Notes under the pieces: generated by a model
The model's input: the letters and a program-made list of their open reading frames with translations, nothing else
Told to the model about the DNA's origin: nothing
Databases searched by the model: none
Shown: one piece after another, positions 1 to 7,598 of the stretch
Numbering within the stretch: position 1 is the first letter of the stretch
Layout of the letters: every line of letters begins with the position of its first letter
NCBI GenBank assembly: GCA_051747785.1
Contig: JBNJGN010000008.1
Coordinates: 1-26,321 of the forward strand
Length of the DNA stretch: 26,321 nucleotides
Direction: 5' to 3'
From: SKVL01 sp051747785
GTDB lineage: Bacteria > Patescibacteriota > Minisyncoccia > Phycocordibacterales > CSBR16-193
Made by a program: the position numbers and the translations under genes

Positions 1-56
1 CCATATTTTCAAAGTATATCCCTTAAATGCCAATTTGACAAAATTTATAAAGATAA

Positions 57-3000
57 TCAACTGTTTTCTTCCTCCGCTTTGTTGGGCTTTCTGTCTAGCT
101 TTTTGGCGTAGTCTATTATGATACTCTTTGTTTCGTTTCGGTTTGACATTTTGCCTCTGATCCCGACGCAGGTCTCTTGTTCTATTTCTGCTCCGTATTT
201 ATCAAAGGTTGAAGGGAAGCATACTATTTCAATGGAATCATCGTAGTCTGATAGGGTGGCGAACAACATCTTGTCTCCTTTTTTGGTGTACATTGTCTTT
301 ACCTCTCTTAAGAGACCTACGGCCTTGGTGGTCGCGTTCTCTTTCTTAGTTCTCTTTATGTCGCTAATGGTGTTTCCACACCGCTTTATTATCTCTTTAA
401 ATTCATCAAGAGGATGGCCTGATAGATATACTCCTAGAAGCTCTTTTTCCCAAGAAAGTTTTTCTGACTTTTTAATAGTAGGTGCTTCTTCTAGGTCTAT
501 ATCGTAAGCGGCCACTCCTCCCATATCTCCGAAGAGGGATCCCTGGGCGGAGTTTGCTTGCGATAGCTCCTTTTTATAAACAAGAATTTTATCTATGTTG
601 TAGTAAAGCTGTCCTCTGTCGCCTAATTTATCCAAAGCTCCGCTTTTTATGAGAGCCTCTAACGATTTTTTGTTTAAATTCCTGTCGTTAACCCTTGAGA
701 TGAAATCGGTTAATGAAGTAAAGGGTCCGTTTTCTTTTCTCTCTTTTATTATGGTCTCGGAAATGCCTTTGCCGAAGTTCTTGATGGTATTTAATCCGAA
801 GCGGATCTCTTCTTTGCCTGTCTTTTCGTTTTCAACTACAGTGAAATCTCTTAAACTCTCATTAACATCGGGAGGCAAAACAGCTATTTTCATTCTCTGG
901 CACTCGTCTACTATTTCGGCTATTTTCTCTACGTCTCCGGAGTCGGCGGTCAGTACGGCCGACATATATATGGCAGGGTAGTTCGCCTTCATGTAGGCGG
1001 TCTGGTAAGCTACTCTTCCGTAACTTGCTGAGTGAGCCTTGTTAAAAGCATATAAAGCGAAGGGTTTGATCCTCTCCCAGAGATCGTCTGCTGTCTTTTG
1101 AGGTATTTCGTTCTCCACGCATCCGTCCTTAAATCTTTTTTCTTGCTCCGTCATTAGCTCCGGTATTTTTTTACCCATCGCTTTACGGAATTTATCCGCT
1201 TCCAGCCAGGAATAGCCGGCAAGTTTAATGGCCGTCATCATCACATCCTCTTGGTATATCAAAAGGCCGTAACTCTTTTTGAGTATCTCTTGGAGTGATT
1301 CGTGCGGGTACTCTACCAGTTCGGGGTTGTGTTTTCTTTTTATGTACTCAGGAATAAATTCCATCGGTCCGGGTCTATAGAGAGCCACCATGGCGTTTAT
1401 GTCATGGATGCTTGTGGGCTTTAACTCCATCAGGAAGCGCGTCATTCCGGTTCCGTTTAACTGGAAAAGGCCGGTTGTCTCTCCTCTGGCCAATATATCA
1501 AAGGTCTTTTCGTCATCTAGAGGAATGTTCTCTATGTCTACTTCGGTGCCGTAGTATTTTTTTACGACCTTTAAGGCGTTTGAGAGTATGGCTAAGTTCT
1601 TTAATCCTAAAAAGTCAAACTTTATAAGGCCGGCATCCTCTACAGAGTGCATATCGTACTGGGTGATTATCTTGTTCTCCGCTTTGTTGTCCATCTGTAA
1701 GGGGACGTGGTTGGTTAAGGGGTCAGGGGACATAACGACGCCGGCGGCGTGAACGGAGATGTGCCGAGCCAGCCCCTCTATTTTCTGTGCCATGTCCAGT
1801 ATCTCTCTGGCGCTGTTGTCTTCCGTGTAGAGCTTCTTAAGATCGGGAACATCTTTTAGAGACTGTTTGATAGTGACAGACATACCTTGCTGGCCCATGG
1901 GTATTAATTTAGCTATACGGTCTCCTATTGAGTAAGGGTAGCCCAATGCGCGAGCTACGTCTCTTACGGATCCCCGAGCCATCATCGTTCCGAAGGTACC
2001 TATCTGGGCTACTTTATCTTCTCCGTACTTTTCTTTGGCATACTTTATGACCTCGTCTCTACGGTTATCGGCAAAGTCCATATCAATATCCGGTGCCGAA
2101 GGTCTGTCGGGATTTAAGAATCTTTCGAATCTAAGGCCGTACTCCAGAGGATTAAGATTAGTTATTCCCGAAAGATAGGTGACCAATGAGCCGGCGACTG
2201 AACCTCTGATGGTGGTTAGGATGTCGTTCTCTTTGGCGTACCTTAAGAGGTCACCGACTATGAGGAAGTAGGTTGAGTACCCCTTAGTCTTTATAATATC
2301 AAGCTCGTACTCCAGCCTCTCTACCAACTCCTCGGTCTTTTCAAGGCCTTTCTTTTTGATGCCTTCGTAAGCCATATCCCTTAAGGCGTCGTCATGGTTC
2401 TTGCCGTCTTTCATCTCTATTTCCGGAAAGATCCAAACACCCAAGTCAATTTCTACGTTGCACATATCTGCTATTTTTTGTGTATTATCCAGTGCTTCGG
2501 GAATATCCTTGAAATATTTTTTGGCCTGTTTTTGAGTTATAAAGGAGAAGTCCTCGGCGTTGTCCAGATCACTTTCTTCGGAGACCACTCTGTTGGTCTG
2601 AATGGCGATGACCGTCTCTCTTGTTCGCCTGTCTTCCGGTTTCATGTAGTAAACATCGTGAGCGGCGACTAAAGGAGTGGAGGTTTCTTTTGCGAACTCT
2701 ATTAATTCGTTCATTCTCTCGGGGTGGTTTGGTATCTCAGGGTGATGAGTTATCTCTATGAAAACACTCCCATTGCCGAACGTGCTCTTGTACCATTTAA
2801 GACGTTCTAAGGCTTCATCTCTCCGTCCTTCTTTAAGAAAAGTGGCCACATCTCCACTAAAGGAAGGGATTATGGCTAATAGACCTTCACGGTTTTTCTC
2901 TAGGAGATCCAGGTCGGCTCTTGGTTTGTAGTAGAAGCCCTCAAGAAAGGAGGATGTTACAATTCTGATAAGGTTTTGGTATCCTTGTTTATCTTTGGCG

Positions 3001-3275
3001 AGTAAGATCAGGCGGTGTCTTTTGCTATCAATTCCGGATTGCTTGTCAAAGCGAGTGCGTAGAGCAATGTAGGCATCTACTCCGATGATCGGTTTTATGC
3101 CTTCCTTTTGGCACTCTTTATAGAATTTAATGGCACCGTAGAGATTTCCGCTATCGGTGAGAGCCAGTGCTTCCATTTTATCTCTTTTGGCGGCCCCCAC
3201 TAACTCCGGTATTTGTGGAAGAGCGTTTAACAGACTATAGTGACTGTGGGTGTGAAGATGGGTAAAAGTTGCCAT
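57..3275 (-). CDS. dnaE: DNA polymerase III alpha subunit (replicative polymerase)
   Basis: Catalytic subunit of the replicative polymerase, 1072 aa (E. coli DnaE is about 1160). The N-terminal PHP domain starts with HLHTHSHYS (residues 7-15). The palm carries PDIDMDF with D396 and D398, and a third carboxylate D554 in KFDFLGL, matching the E. coli catalytic triad. QGSLF at 911-915 looks like the internal beta-clamp-binding motif. An OB-fold-like segment follows near 985-1050, and the protein ends soon after, so the tau-binding tail is minimal. Two PHP metal ligands are altered: TDSG at 41-44 where active enzymes have TDHG, and DVY at 207-209 where they have D-x-H. The PHP domain is therefore probably structural rather than a proofreading nuclease (inference). 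The ATG is fixed by the conserved N-terminus; it has no Shine-Dalgarno, and a -10 box ends 10 nt upstream. Stop is TGA. Divergent from rnhB. Confidence 0.97.
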   Translation of the reverse strand: MATFTHLHTHSHYSLLNALPQIPELVGAAKRDKMEALALTDSGNLYGAIKFYKECQKEGIKPIIGVDAYIALRTRFDKQSGIDSKRHRLILLAKDKQGYQNLIRIVTSSFLEGFYYKPRADLDLLEKNREGLLAIIPSFSGDVATFLKEGRRDEALERLKWYKSTFGNGSVFIEITHHPEIPNHPERMNELIEFAKETSTPLVAAHDVYYMKPEDRRTRETVIAIQTNRVVSEESDLDNAEDFSFITQKQAKKYFKDIPEALDNTQKIADMCNVEIDLGVWIFPEIEMKDGKNHDDALRDMAYEGIKKKGLEKTEELVERLEYELDIIKTKGYSTYFLIVGDLLRYAKENDILTTIRGSVAGSLVTYLSGITNLNPLEYGLRFERFLNPDRPSAPDIDMDFADNRRDEVIKYAKEKYGEDKVAQIGTFGTMMARGSVRDVARALGYPYSIGDRIAKLIPMGQQGMSVTIKQSLKDVPDLKKLYTEDNSAREILDMAQKIEGLARHISVHAAGVVMSPDPLTNHVPLQMDNKAENKIITQYDMHSVEDAGLIKFDFLGLKNLAILSNALKVVKKYYGTEVDIENIPLDDEKTFDILARGETTGLFQLNGTGMTRFLMELKPTSIHDINAMVALYRPGPMEFIPEYIKRKHNPELVEYPHESLQEILKKSYGLLIYQEDVMMTAIKLAGYSWLEADKFRKAMGKKIPELMTEQEKRFKDGCVENEIPQKTADDLWERIKPFALYAFNKAHSASYGRVAYQTAYMKANYPAIYMSAVLTADSGDVEKIAEIVDECQRMKIAVLPPDVNESLRDFTVVENEKTGKEEIRFGLNTIKNFGKGISETIIKERKENGPFTSLTDFISRVNDRNLNKKSLEALIKSGALDKLGDRGQLYYNIDKILVYKKELSQANSAQGSLFGDMGGVAAYDIDLEEAPTIKKSEKLSWEKELLGVYLSGHPLDEFKEIIKRCGNTISDIKRTKKENATTKAVGLLREVKTMYTKKGDKMLFATLSDYDDSIEIVCFPSTFDKYGAEIEQETCVGIRGKMSNRNETKSIIIDYAKKLDRKPNKAEEENS

Positions 3276-3282
3276 AATTGGA

Positions 3283-3314
3283 TATACTATACCAAGACTG
3301 GGCGGATATGATAA
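3283..3314. promoter_or_regulatory. Overlapping bidirectional promoter for dnaE and rnhB
   Basis: Only 32 bp separate the two start codons. On the minus strand TATAGT (3291-3286) follows TTATCA (3314-3309) at a 17-nt spacing and ends 10 nt before the dnaE ATG. On the plus strand TATACT (3283-3288) overlaps it, because TATACTATA reads as TATAGTATA on the other strand; it lies 19 nt before the rnhB ATG. The plus-strand -35 is not obvious. The dnaE -35 lies inside the rnhB start region, so the two transcription starts should interfere with each other. Confidence 0.5.
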
Positions 3315-3910
3315 GAGATGGAAATATTAAAATTATAGGGATAGACGAGGTCGGCAGAGGACCCTTAGCCGGACCGGTTGCGGTTTGTGCCGTTTTTGCA
3401 AGCAGGAGATCTTTGTTAGAGATGAAAAGGGAGATCTCATTTACCGATTCCAAAAAAATGAGTTCTAGGAATAGAGAGTCGGTTTGGTATCTGGCCAAAG
3501 AGAGGAAAAGAAGAGGGGATATTGATTACTCCGTGTCTTTTATAAGCTCCGAGGTTATAGATAGAAAGGGGATAGTGCCGGCTATTTTAAAAGCCATAGA
3601 GAGATCCATAAAGAGAACGGAAGCTTGTAACGATACTCCCGTTTTACTTGATGGCGGACTGAGAGCACCGGAGCAATTTCTCTCTCAGTTTACTATAAAG
3701 CGCGGTGACCAAAGCGAAGATGCCATAGCTCTAGCTTCAGTACTGGCAAAGGTATCACGGGATAGAAAAATGGAAAGATTTCACAAAAAGTATCCCGGTT
3801 ACGGATTTTTCTCCAACAAGGGCTACGGTACAAAAGAGCATATAGAGGCTATCAAAAGACAGGGGCCTTGCAAGATACACCGTAAGACATTCATAAAGAA
3901 CCTCATCTAA
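3308..3910 (+). CDS. rnhB: Ribonuclease HII
   Basis: Cleaves RNA of RNA-DNA hybrids, removing primers and single misincorporated ribonucleotides. The 200-aa product carries the family N-terminus GIDEVGRGPLAGPV with catalytic D13 and E14, a third carboxylate D115 in VLLDGG, the G133-D134 motif, and the conserved helix ending AKVSRDRKM (147-155). I chose the ATG at 3308 rather than the in-frame TTG at 3278, because the family core normally begins about ten residues in and the TTG lies just 2 nt from the dnaE start codon and upstream of the predicted -10. The gene is divergent from dnaE, and its stop codon is followed after 1 nt by the first hairpin of a repeat element, which may help terminate the transcript. 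Confidence 0.95.
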   Translation: MIRDGNIKIIGIDEVGRGPLAGPVAVCAVFASRRSLLEMKREISFTDSKKMSSRNRESVWYLAKERKRRGDIDYSVSFISSEVIDRKGIVPAILKAIERSIKRTEACNDTPVLLDGGLRAPEQFLSQFTIKRGDQSEDAIALASVLAKVSRDRKMERFHKKYPGYGFFSNKGYGTKEHIEAIKRQGPCKIHRKTFIKNLI

Positions 3911-3911
3911 A

Positions 3912-4214
3912 TGGTAGGGGGTCGCCCCCTACCAAACTGCTTTTTGATCTTACGTTGTCTTGTGTGGTGAAAAAAAGGGGGAGGGTTGTGCAAGTCTAAC
4001 TTTCGCAAAAAGAGAATAGAATTGACCTGTGGAAGTCATGGCCTGTGGAAGTCAGACTTCCACAGATTAAGAAGTATTTGAGGTGCAGATGTTTTTCAAA
4101 AGAGGCAAGGAAGGGGAGGAAGGGTAAAATATTAGGTTATCGTGTTTGGGGATGTCAGACATCCCCAAAATTACAAAAACCACAAAGTGGTAGGGGGCGA
4201 CCCCCTACCACTTT
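3912..4214. repeat. Four-hairpin repeat element, copy A
   Basis: A ~303-bp non-coding element that recurs at 7599-8090. Both ends are the same palindromic 23-mer in inverted orientation: 3912-3934 has a 10-bp stem TGGTAGGGGG with TCG loop, and 4184-4214 has a 14-bp perfect stem with CGA loop. Two internal palindromes share the centre GTCAGAC: 4043-4065 (11-bp stem from CTGTGGAAGTC) and 4145-4169 (12-bp stem from TTTGGGGATGTC). A direct repeat of TGTGGAAGTCA lies at 4028-4038 and 4044-4054. Reading frames across the two copies diverge after small indels, so it does not encode a conserved protein. It could be a MITE-like mobile element, a structured RNA, or a terminator-type repeat. No target-site duplication is obvious. 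Confidence 0.75.
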
Positions 4215-4216
4215 TT
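4184..4216 (+). terminator. Strong hairpin plus T-tract at right end of repeat copy A
   Basis: The 14-bp perfect stem AAAGTGGTAGGGGG pairs across loop CGA with its complement and runs into TTTTT. It has the form of a rho-independent terminator for transcripts coming from rnhB, although it is also the repeat's end hairpin. Confidence 0.55.
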
Positions 4217-4273
4217 ATAGGATCAGTTCTGTGAGGTATATGTAGAGTAGGGGTGGCCGGGAGCTATCTTTTT

Positions 4274-4382
4274 ACATGGCTTACCATGTGGAATAATTTC
4301 ACCACAGGTGAAATTAGCGCAAAGCGCTATCCCACAGGCTTGCCCAGTGGAATCCCGACGAAGTCGGGGTGGTTAAAACCAC
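4274..4382. repeat. Array of six consecutive small hairpins
   Basis: In 109 bp there are six adjacent stem-loops: ACATGG/CCATGT (4274-4289), AATTTCACC/GGTGAAATT (4295-4315), TAGCGC/GCGCTA (4315-4329), CCAC-GGC/GCC-GTGG (4332-4350), CCCGAC/GTCGGG (4354-4368) and GTGGTT/AACCAC (4369-4382). Most loops are 2-4 nt. A degenerate relative of the AGCGC-AAA-GCGCT unit appears after rnc at about 7464. No gene is visible in 4217-4678. The density of palindromes suggests a folded RNA or a hairpin-DNA substrate. Confidence 0.6.
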
Positions 4383-4514
4383 ATTACACAGGGCTTGTGG
4401 ATTTAGACACCTCCAAGACTACTTTGACTATTTCTTTTAATCGGTTAATATGATCTATGTGTTCGTCTTGCATTGTGATGTTCATACTAAAATTATGCAG
4501 GACCGACACTTTTT

Positions 4515-4544
4515 GCAAAATGGGCTCTTCGGGGCTCATTTTGC
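4515..4544. repeat. 13-bp hairpin with UUCG tetraloop
   Basis: GCAAAATGGGCTC, loop TTCG, then GGGCTCATTTTGC: a 13-bp stem with two G-U pairs if transcribed. The 3' arm motif GGGGCTCATTTTG recurs at 4564-4576. The hairpin lies 135 nt upstream of the HNH-like gene and could be part of its leader or the end of the preceding transcript. It has no proper T-tract. Confidence 0.45.
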
Positions 4545-4664
4545 TTTGGACTCCGTACTCATTTGGGGCTCATTTTGTATTGTACAAGACTCTTTATTTA
4601 AACTTTCGGCAAATATGTTAAACTCTGAAAGTGAAGTACTTTGAAATAAAATTAAAGAAAATAT

Positions 4665-4673
4665 AAAGGAGGT
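4665..4673 (+). promoter_or_regulatory. Strong Shine-Dalgarno sequence
   Basis: AAAGGAGGT ends 5 nt before the ATG at 4679. Such a strong ribosome-binding site is unusual here, because most core genes in the window have none. Confidence 0.8.
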
Positions 4674-4678
4674 AGCAG

Positions 4679-5332
4679 ATGCTCATAGAGACAGAAAGGT
4701 TCTTAATTTGGGGTTCTGAAGTCGGAAATAAAGATATCAGTCTTGCATATCAAAACGAGCATGTCCGTTGGGCTTCTGATCAGGCACTTGAAAGATATTA
4801 TAATATCTTTAGTCAACAGGAAAGTTTGCGTAAGGATAGTTTTCAATTTATTGTTCCTTTGAGCCGAGGAGGAAAAGAGGAAACACAAAATGTTGTAAAT
4901 GTGAACTTCTCTCTTCGTCAAAAATATTACAGACTATTTGGTAGTCACACACCGCAAGAAGTACTGGATTTTTTGGTCAGTTATTTTTGGGGCGGAAGAA
5001 TGCTTTTTTTGGAAAACTATCTGTCTCTGAGGGGTCAAAATGGCAACGGAGGGCAGGCTTTCGCTCTTGATAGCTTTATTCAGCCTTTACCTTTTGAGGA
5101 TCAAATTAATTTGCCTAAAGGGGAGAAGCATCATATTGTACCTTCCACAAGACTGAAGGGGGCTAAAAATAACACGGTCAGTGTCAATGACGGCTTGCAT
5201 CGGAATTTCCATAGCCTGTTCATTAACCGGACCCCGCAGGAGATACTCCATTTCTTAGTCAACTATTTCTGGGGTGATAACATTCTTTTTTTAAGGGAGT
5301 TCTTTTTTAAAAAAAGGGATAAGTATGATTAG
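4679..5332 (+). CDS. Two-module HNH-like (HHIVP) protein
   Basis: A 217-aa protein built of two homologous modules. Module 1 (about 54-118) has FIVPLSRGG, NVV, then RLFGSHTPQEVLDFLV and YFWGG. Module 2 (about 149-209) has KHHIVPSTR, NNTV, H174 and H178, then LFINRTPQEILHFLV and NYFWGD. Module 2 keeps the HH...N...H...H spacing of HNH/treble-clef nucleases (H151, H152, N164/N165, H174, H178). Module 1 has lost these histidines (QF at the HH position; tyrosines later). It resembles small HHIIP-type proteins common in CPR genomes (recalled, not searched). A nuclease or nucleic-acid-binding role is inference. It is expressed from a strong SD, stands alone between a hairpin array and a terminator, and looks accessory. 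Confidence 0.7.
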   Translation: MLIETERFLIWGSEVGNKDISLAYQNEHVRWASDQALERYYNIFSQQESLRKDSFQFIVPLSRGGKEETQNVVNVNFSLRQKYYRLFGSHTPQEVLDFLVSYFWGGRMLFLENYLSLRGQNGNGGQAFALDSFIQPLPFEDQINLPKGEKHHIVPSTRLKGAKNNTVSVNDGLHRNFHSLFINRTPQEILHFLVNYFWGDNILFLREFFFKKRDKYD

Positions 5333-5379
5333 CAGGTGCGAGTTTTGAATCAAAATTAATAAAATAATCCTTCTTTAAT

Positions 5380-5409
5380 AACACACCTCTTTAAGGGGTG
5401 TGTTTTTCT
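5380..5409 (+). terminator. Rho-independent terminator after the HNH-like gene
   Basis: Stem AACACACC/GGTGTGTT with a 9-nt loop, followed by TTTTCTTT. It separates the HNH-like gene from rpmF. Confidence 0.8.
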
Positions 5410-5440
5410 TTGCAAGATCACTGATCTATGGTATAAACTC

Positions 5441-5468
5441 TTGTATAATTGTAAAAATAAGTTATACT
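5441..5468 (+). promoter_or_regulatory. Leaderless-type promoter of rpmF
   Basis: TATACT (5463-5468) ends 8 nt before the rpmF ATG, so transcription should start at or next to the start codon. TTGTAT (5441-5446) at 16 nt is a weak -35. A second -10-like TATAAT lies at 5444-5449. Confidence 0.5.
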
Positions 5469-5476
5469 ATTGAACT

Positions 5477-5749
5477 ATGGTAGTAAGAATGAGATTAAAC
5501 AGATCGCAGAGGAATAATCGGCGTTCCCAGCAGGCGTACAAAGGTAACTCCCTGATACTCTGCCCGGAGTGCGGAGCTAGAAAGATGCCTCACAGAGCTT
5601 GTGATAACTGCGGAATGTATAAAGGCAGGATGGTCATTGACGTCAATGCTCAGATGGCCCGCAAGCAAAGAAGACATCAGGCCAAAATGGTCGCAAGAGG
5701 AGAAGAGACCTCTGACGAGAAGAAAACCACGGAAGTAAAGGGTAAATAG
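5477..5749 (+). CDS. rpmF: Large ribosomal subunit protein bL32
   Basis: Zinc-ribbon protein of the 50S subunit, 90 aa (most bacterial L32 are 55-65). The basic N-terminus with RSQRNNRRS is followed by two Cys pairs, CPEC (33-36) and CDNC (46-49), and the family hallmark MYKGRMVI. After the conserved core there is a charged tail of about 30 residues. There is no Shine-Dalgarno; the -10 ends 8 nt upstream. It is followed by nusB, rnc and smc. Confidence 0.95.
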   Translation: MVVRMRLNRSQRNNRRSQQAYKGNSLILCPECGARKMPHRACDNCGMYKGRMVIDVNAQMARKQRRHQAKMVARGEETSDEKKTTEVKGK

Positions 5750-5750
5750 T

Positions 5751-5770
5751 AACCCTGTTATTTTAGGGTT
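5751..5770 (+). terminator. Weak hairpin between rpmF and nusB
   Basis: AACCCT/AGGGTT stem with an 8-nt loop directly after the rpmF stop; the T-tail is poor. It may attenuate rather than stop transcription. Confidence 0.35.
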
Positions 5771-5801
5771 TCAGCAGAGGGCAAAAAATTGTTATATTTT
5801 G

Positions 5802-5807
5802 TACATT
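5802..5807 (+). promoter_or_regulatory. Possible -10 box of nusB
   Basis: TACATT ends 8 nt before the nusB ATG, the same spacing as at rpmF. TATATT at 5793-5798 is an alternative. No good -35 is visible. Confidence 0.3.
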
Positions 5808-5815
5808 AAATAGTT

Positions 5816-6736
5816 ATGGCTAACCGTCATCTACTCAGGTCAATCGTACTTCAGACTCTGTTTGAGTGTGATTTTCGCGATGGTGAATTCGACCCTCGAG
5901 AAATTTTAAATTGTAATCTCAAAGAGTTCGCTCCGGAGGTTAAGGACTATTCTTTTGCAGAGGATATTATAGATGGAGTAAAGAGGTGCCAAGAAGATAT
6001 AGATGAGATAATAGCTAAGGCGGCTCCAAATTGGCCTATAGACAGAATAGCGACAGCAGATCGAAATGTTCTTCGTATGGGACTTTTTGAGCTCCTTTTT
6101 TCTAATTACGGTGATGTTCCTCCCAAGGTTGCCATCAATGAAGCCATAGAATTAGCTAAAACCTTTGGTGGAGAAACAAGTGGAAAATTCATCAATGGTG
6201 TTTTGGGTGCCGTCTATAAAGAGATGGGCGAGCCCGGAAAGGATGACACTGTGGGCAAAAAAGAGGAAACTGAATCGGAGAATATTCCGGTTCGTAATTT
6301 AGCGGGTGCAGTTATATACGCAGAGCAAGAAGGCGAGATGTATCTGGCTTTTGTTCATGATGTTTTCGGTCATTGGACTCTTTCAAAGGGTCGTCTTGAA
6401 GAGGGCGAAAATCCTATTGATGGAGTTATAAGGGTTAACCGTGATGAGTTGGGTATAGAGACGGAAGTTGAATGTAATCTTGGTGAGAACGAATATGTGG
6501 CTAAAACCCAAGATAAACAAAAAGTGAAGAAAAGAGTAACTTACTTTTTAAGCAAGGCCAAGTTTGAGGAGCTTGATCTAAAGCGAGACGGTGGTTTAGA
6601 CGATGCTAAATGGTTCAAGTTAAGGGATATTATAGATCTCAATTTCTATGAAGATATAGTCCCTCTAATAACTAAAGCGGTCGGCGTTTTAATGGCTAAG
6701 AACAAGAGCTCTGAAAATTCCGTTCAAGAAAGTTAA
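5816..6736 (+). CDS. nusB: NusB antitermination factor fused to a Nudix-like domain
   Basis: Residues 1-137 are NusB: RSIVLQTLFECDF at the start, then PIDRIATADRNVLRMGLFELL and the C-terminal VAINEAIELAKTFGGE. NusB binds boxA RNA with NusE/S10 to promote rRNA antitermination. After an acidic linker (138-157), residues about 158-290 form a Nudix fold of the diadenosine-polyphosphate hydrolase type (WTLSKGRLEEGE). The Nudix box is degenerate: G192 and E198 are in place, but the RE pair is R206-V207, and the EE pair is D210-E211. Catalysis may thus be weak or lost, leaving a nucleotide-sensing or structural role (inference). A usual NusB is about 130-150 aa; this is 306 aa. The rnc start codon follows 5 nt after its stop, so the two are an operon. 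Confidence 0.9.
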   Translation: MANRHLLRSIVLQTLFECDFRDGEFDPREILNCNLKEFAPEVKDYSFAEDIIDGVKRCQEDIDEIIAKAAPNWPIDRIATADRNVLRMGLFELLFSNYGDVPPKVAINEAIELAKTFGGETSGKFINGVLGAVYKEMGEPGKDDTVGKKEETESENIPVRNLAGAVIYAEQEGEMYLAFVHDVFGHWTLSKGRLEEGENPIDGVIRVNRDELGIETEVECNLGENEYVAKTQDKQKVKKRVTYFLSKAKFEELDLKRDGGLDDAKWFKLRDIIDLNFYEDIVPLITKAVGVLMAKNKSSENSVQES

Positions 6737-6741
6737 AATAT

Positions 6742-7452
6742 ATGGAAGATAAAAAAGAAAAAGATTCACTGGATACCTTTCAAGAGGAAATAGGTGTTCA
6801 TTTTAATGATAAAGAACTTTTACGTCAGGCGTTTGTTCACCGTTCTTATATAAATGAGAACAGAGATTCTAAGATGGAGCATAATGAAAGACTGGAGTTT
6901 TTAGGGGATGCCGTTTTAGAGTTGGTCATAACCGATTATCTGTATCACATGTATCCTTCCAAGCCGGAAGGAGAGTTAACTTCTTTGCGGGCAGCGCTTG
7001 TTAATACTACTTCACTTTTTAATGTAGCTAAGAGTATCGCTATAAACGGTGAGCTTTATCTCTCCCGCGGAGAAGCAAAGGACACGGGAAGAGCGAGGGA
7101 GTATATAATGGCAAACGCCGTAGAGGCTCTTATAGGGGCCTTATATCTTGACAAGGGTTATGATGAAGCCAAGTATTTTATTGATAGATACATATCTCCT
7201 CGTGTTAATGAGATAGTTAGCAAAAAGTTATGGATAGATGCTAAAAGTCTTTTTCAGGAAAAGGCGCAGGAAATAGAAAGTGAGACCCCTTTATACGAAG
7301 TGCTGGAAGAGAAGGGGCCCGATCATGATAAGATCTTCGTATCCGGTGTATATATAAAAGATGAACTCGTAGCCAAAGGTGAGGGACGCTCTAAGCAAGA
7401 TGCCGAGCAGGAGGCTGCCAAAGAAGCATTAAAGGAGAAGGGTTGGGAATAG
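6742..7452 (+). CDS. rnc: Ribonuclease III
   Basis: Double-strand RNA endonuclease for rRNA and mRNA processing, 236 aa, normal length. The signature HNERLEFLGDAVLELV (48-63) gives E49, E52 and D56. The second acidic site reads ANAVEALIGALYLD, so E128 is kept, but the residue equivalent to E. coli D114 is N125. The C-terminal dsRNA-binding domain (about 163-232) ends with the typical GRSKQDAEQEAAKEAL. It is co-transcribed with nusB, with no Shine-Dalgarno in the 5-nt gap. Downstream lies repeat copy B, then smc. Confidence 0.95.
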   Translation: MEDKKEKDSLDTFQEEIGVHFNDKELLRQAFVHRSYINENRDSKMEHNERLEFLGDAVLELVITDYLYHMYPSKPEGELTSLRAALVNTTSLFNVAKSIAINGELYLSRGEAKDTGRAREYIMANAVEALIGALYLDKGYDEAKYFIDRYISPRVNEIVSKKLWIDAKSLFQEKAQEIESETPLYEVLEEKGPDHDKIFVSGVYIKDELVAKGEGRSKQDAEQEAAKEALKEKGWE

Positions 7453-7598
7453 CTCCGTAAAACAGCGCAAAGTGCTAATATTGCCCCGGCGAAATTACTT
7501 CACAGGGTAGATTTTTACTTTCCTTAAAAGCAGGTAAGAGTGGTTTTTTAAAATAAATTTTATCTAAGATCATGTCTAAACATATCAGCCTTAAAATT
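7453..7598. other. Intergenic stretch after rnc
   Basis: No gene seen. It starts with a degenerate hairpin AGCGC-AAA-GTGCT (7464-7476), which resembles the AGCGC unit of the array at 4315-4329. The rest is AT-rich without a clear terminator. Confidence 0.4.

Noticed and set aside
4045..4245. 66-aa open frame inside repeat copy A, with a similar N-terminus in copy B (7929-8201)
   Set aside because: The frames agree only for about 23 residues, then small indels put the copies in different frames. The tails read through palindromes. Conserved DNA, not conserved protein.
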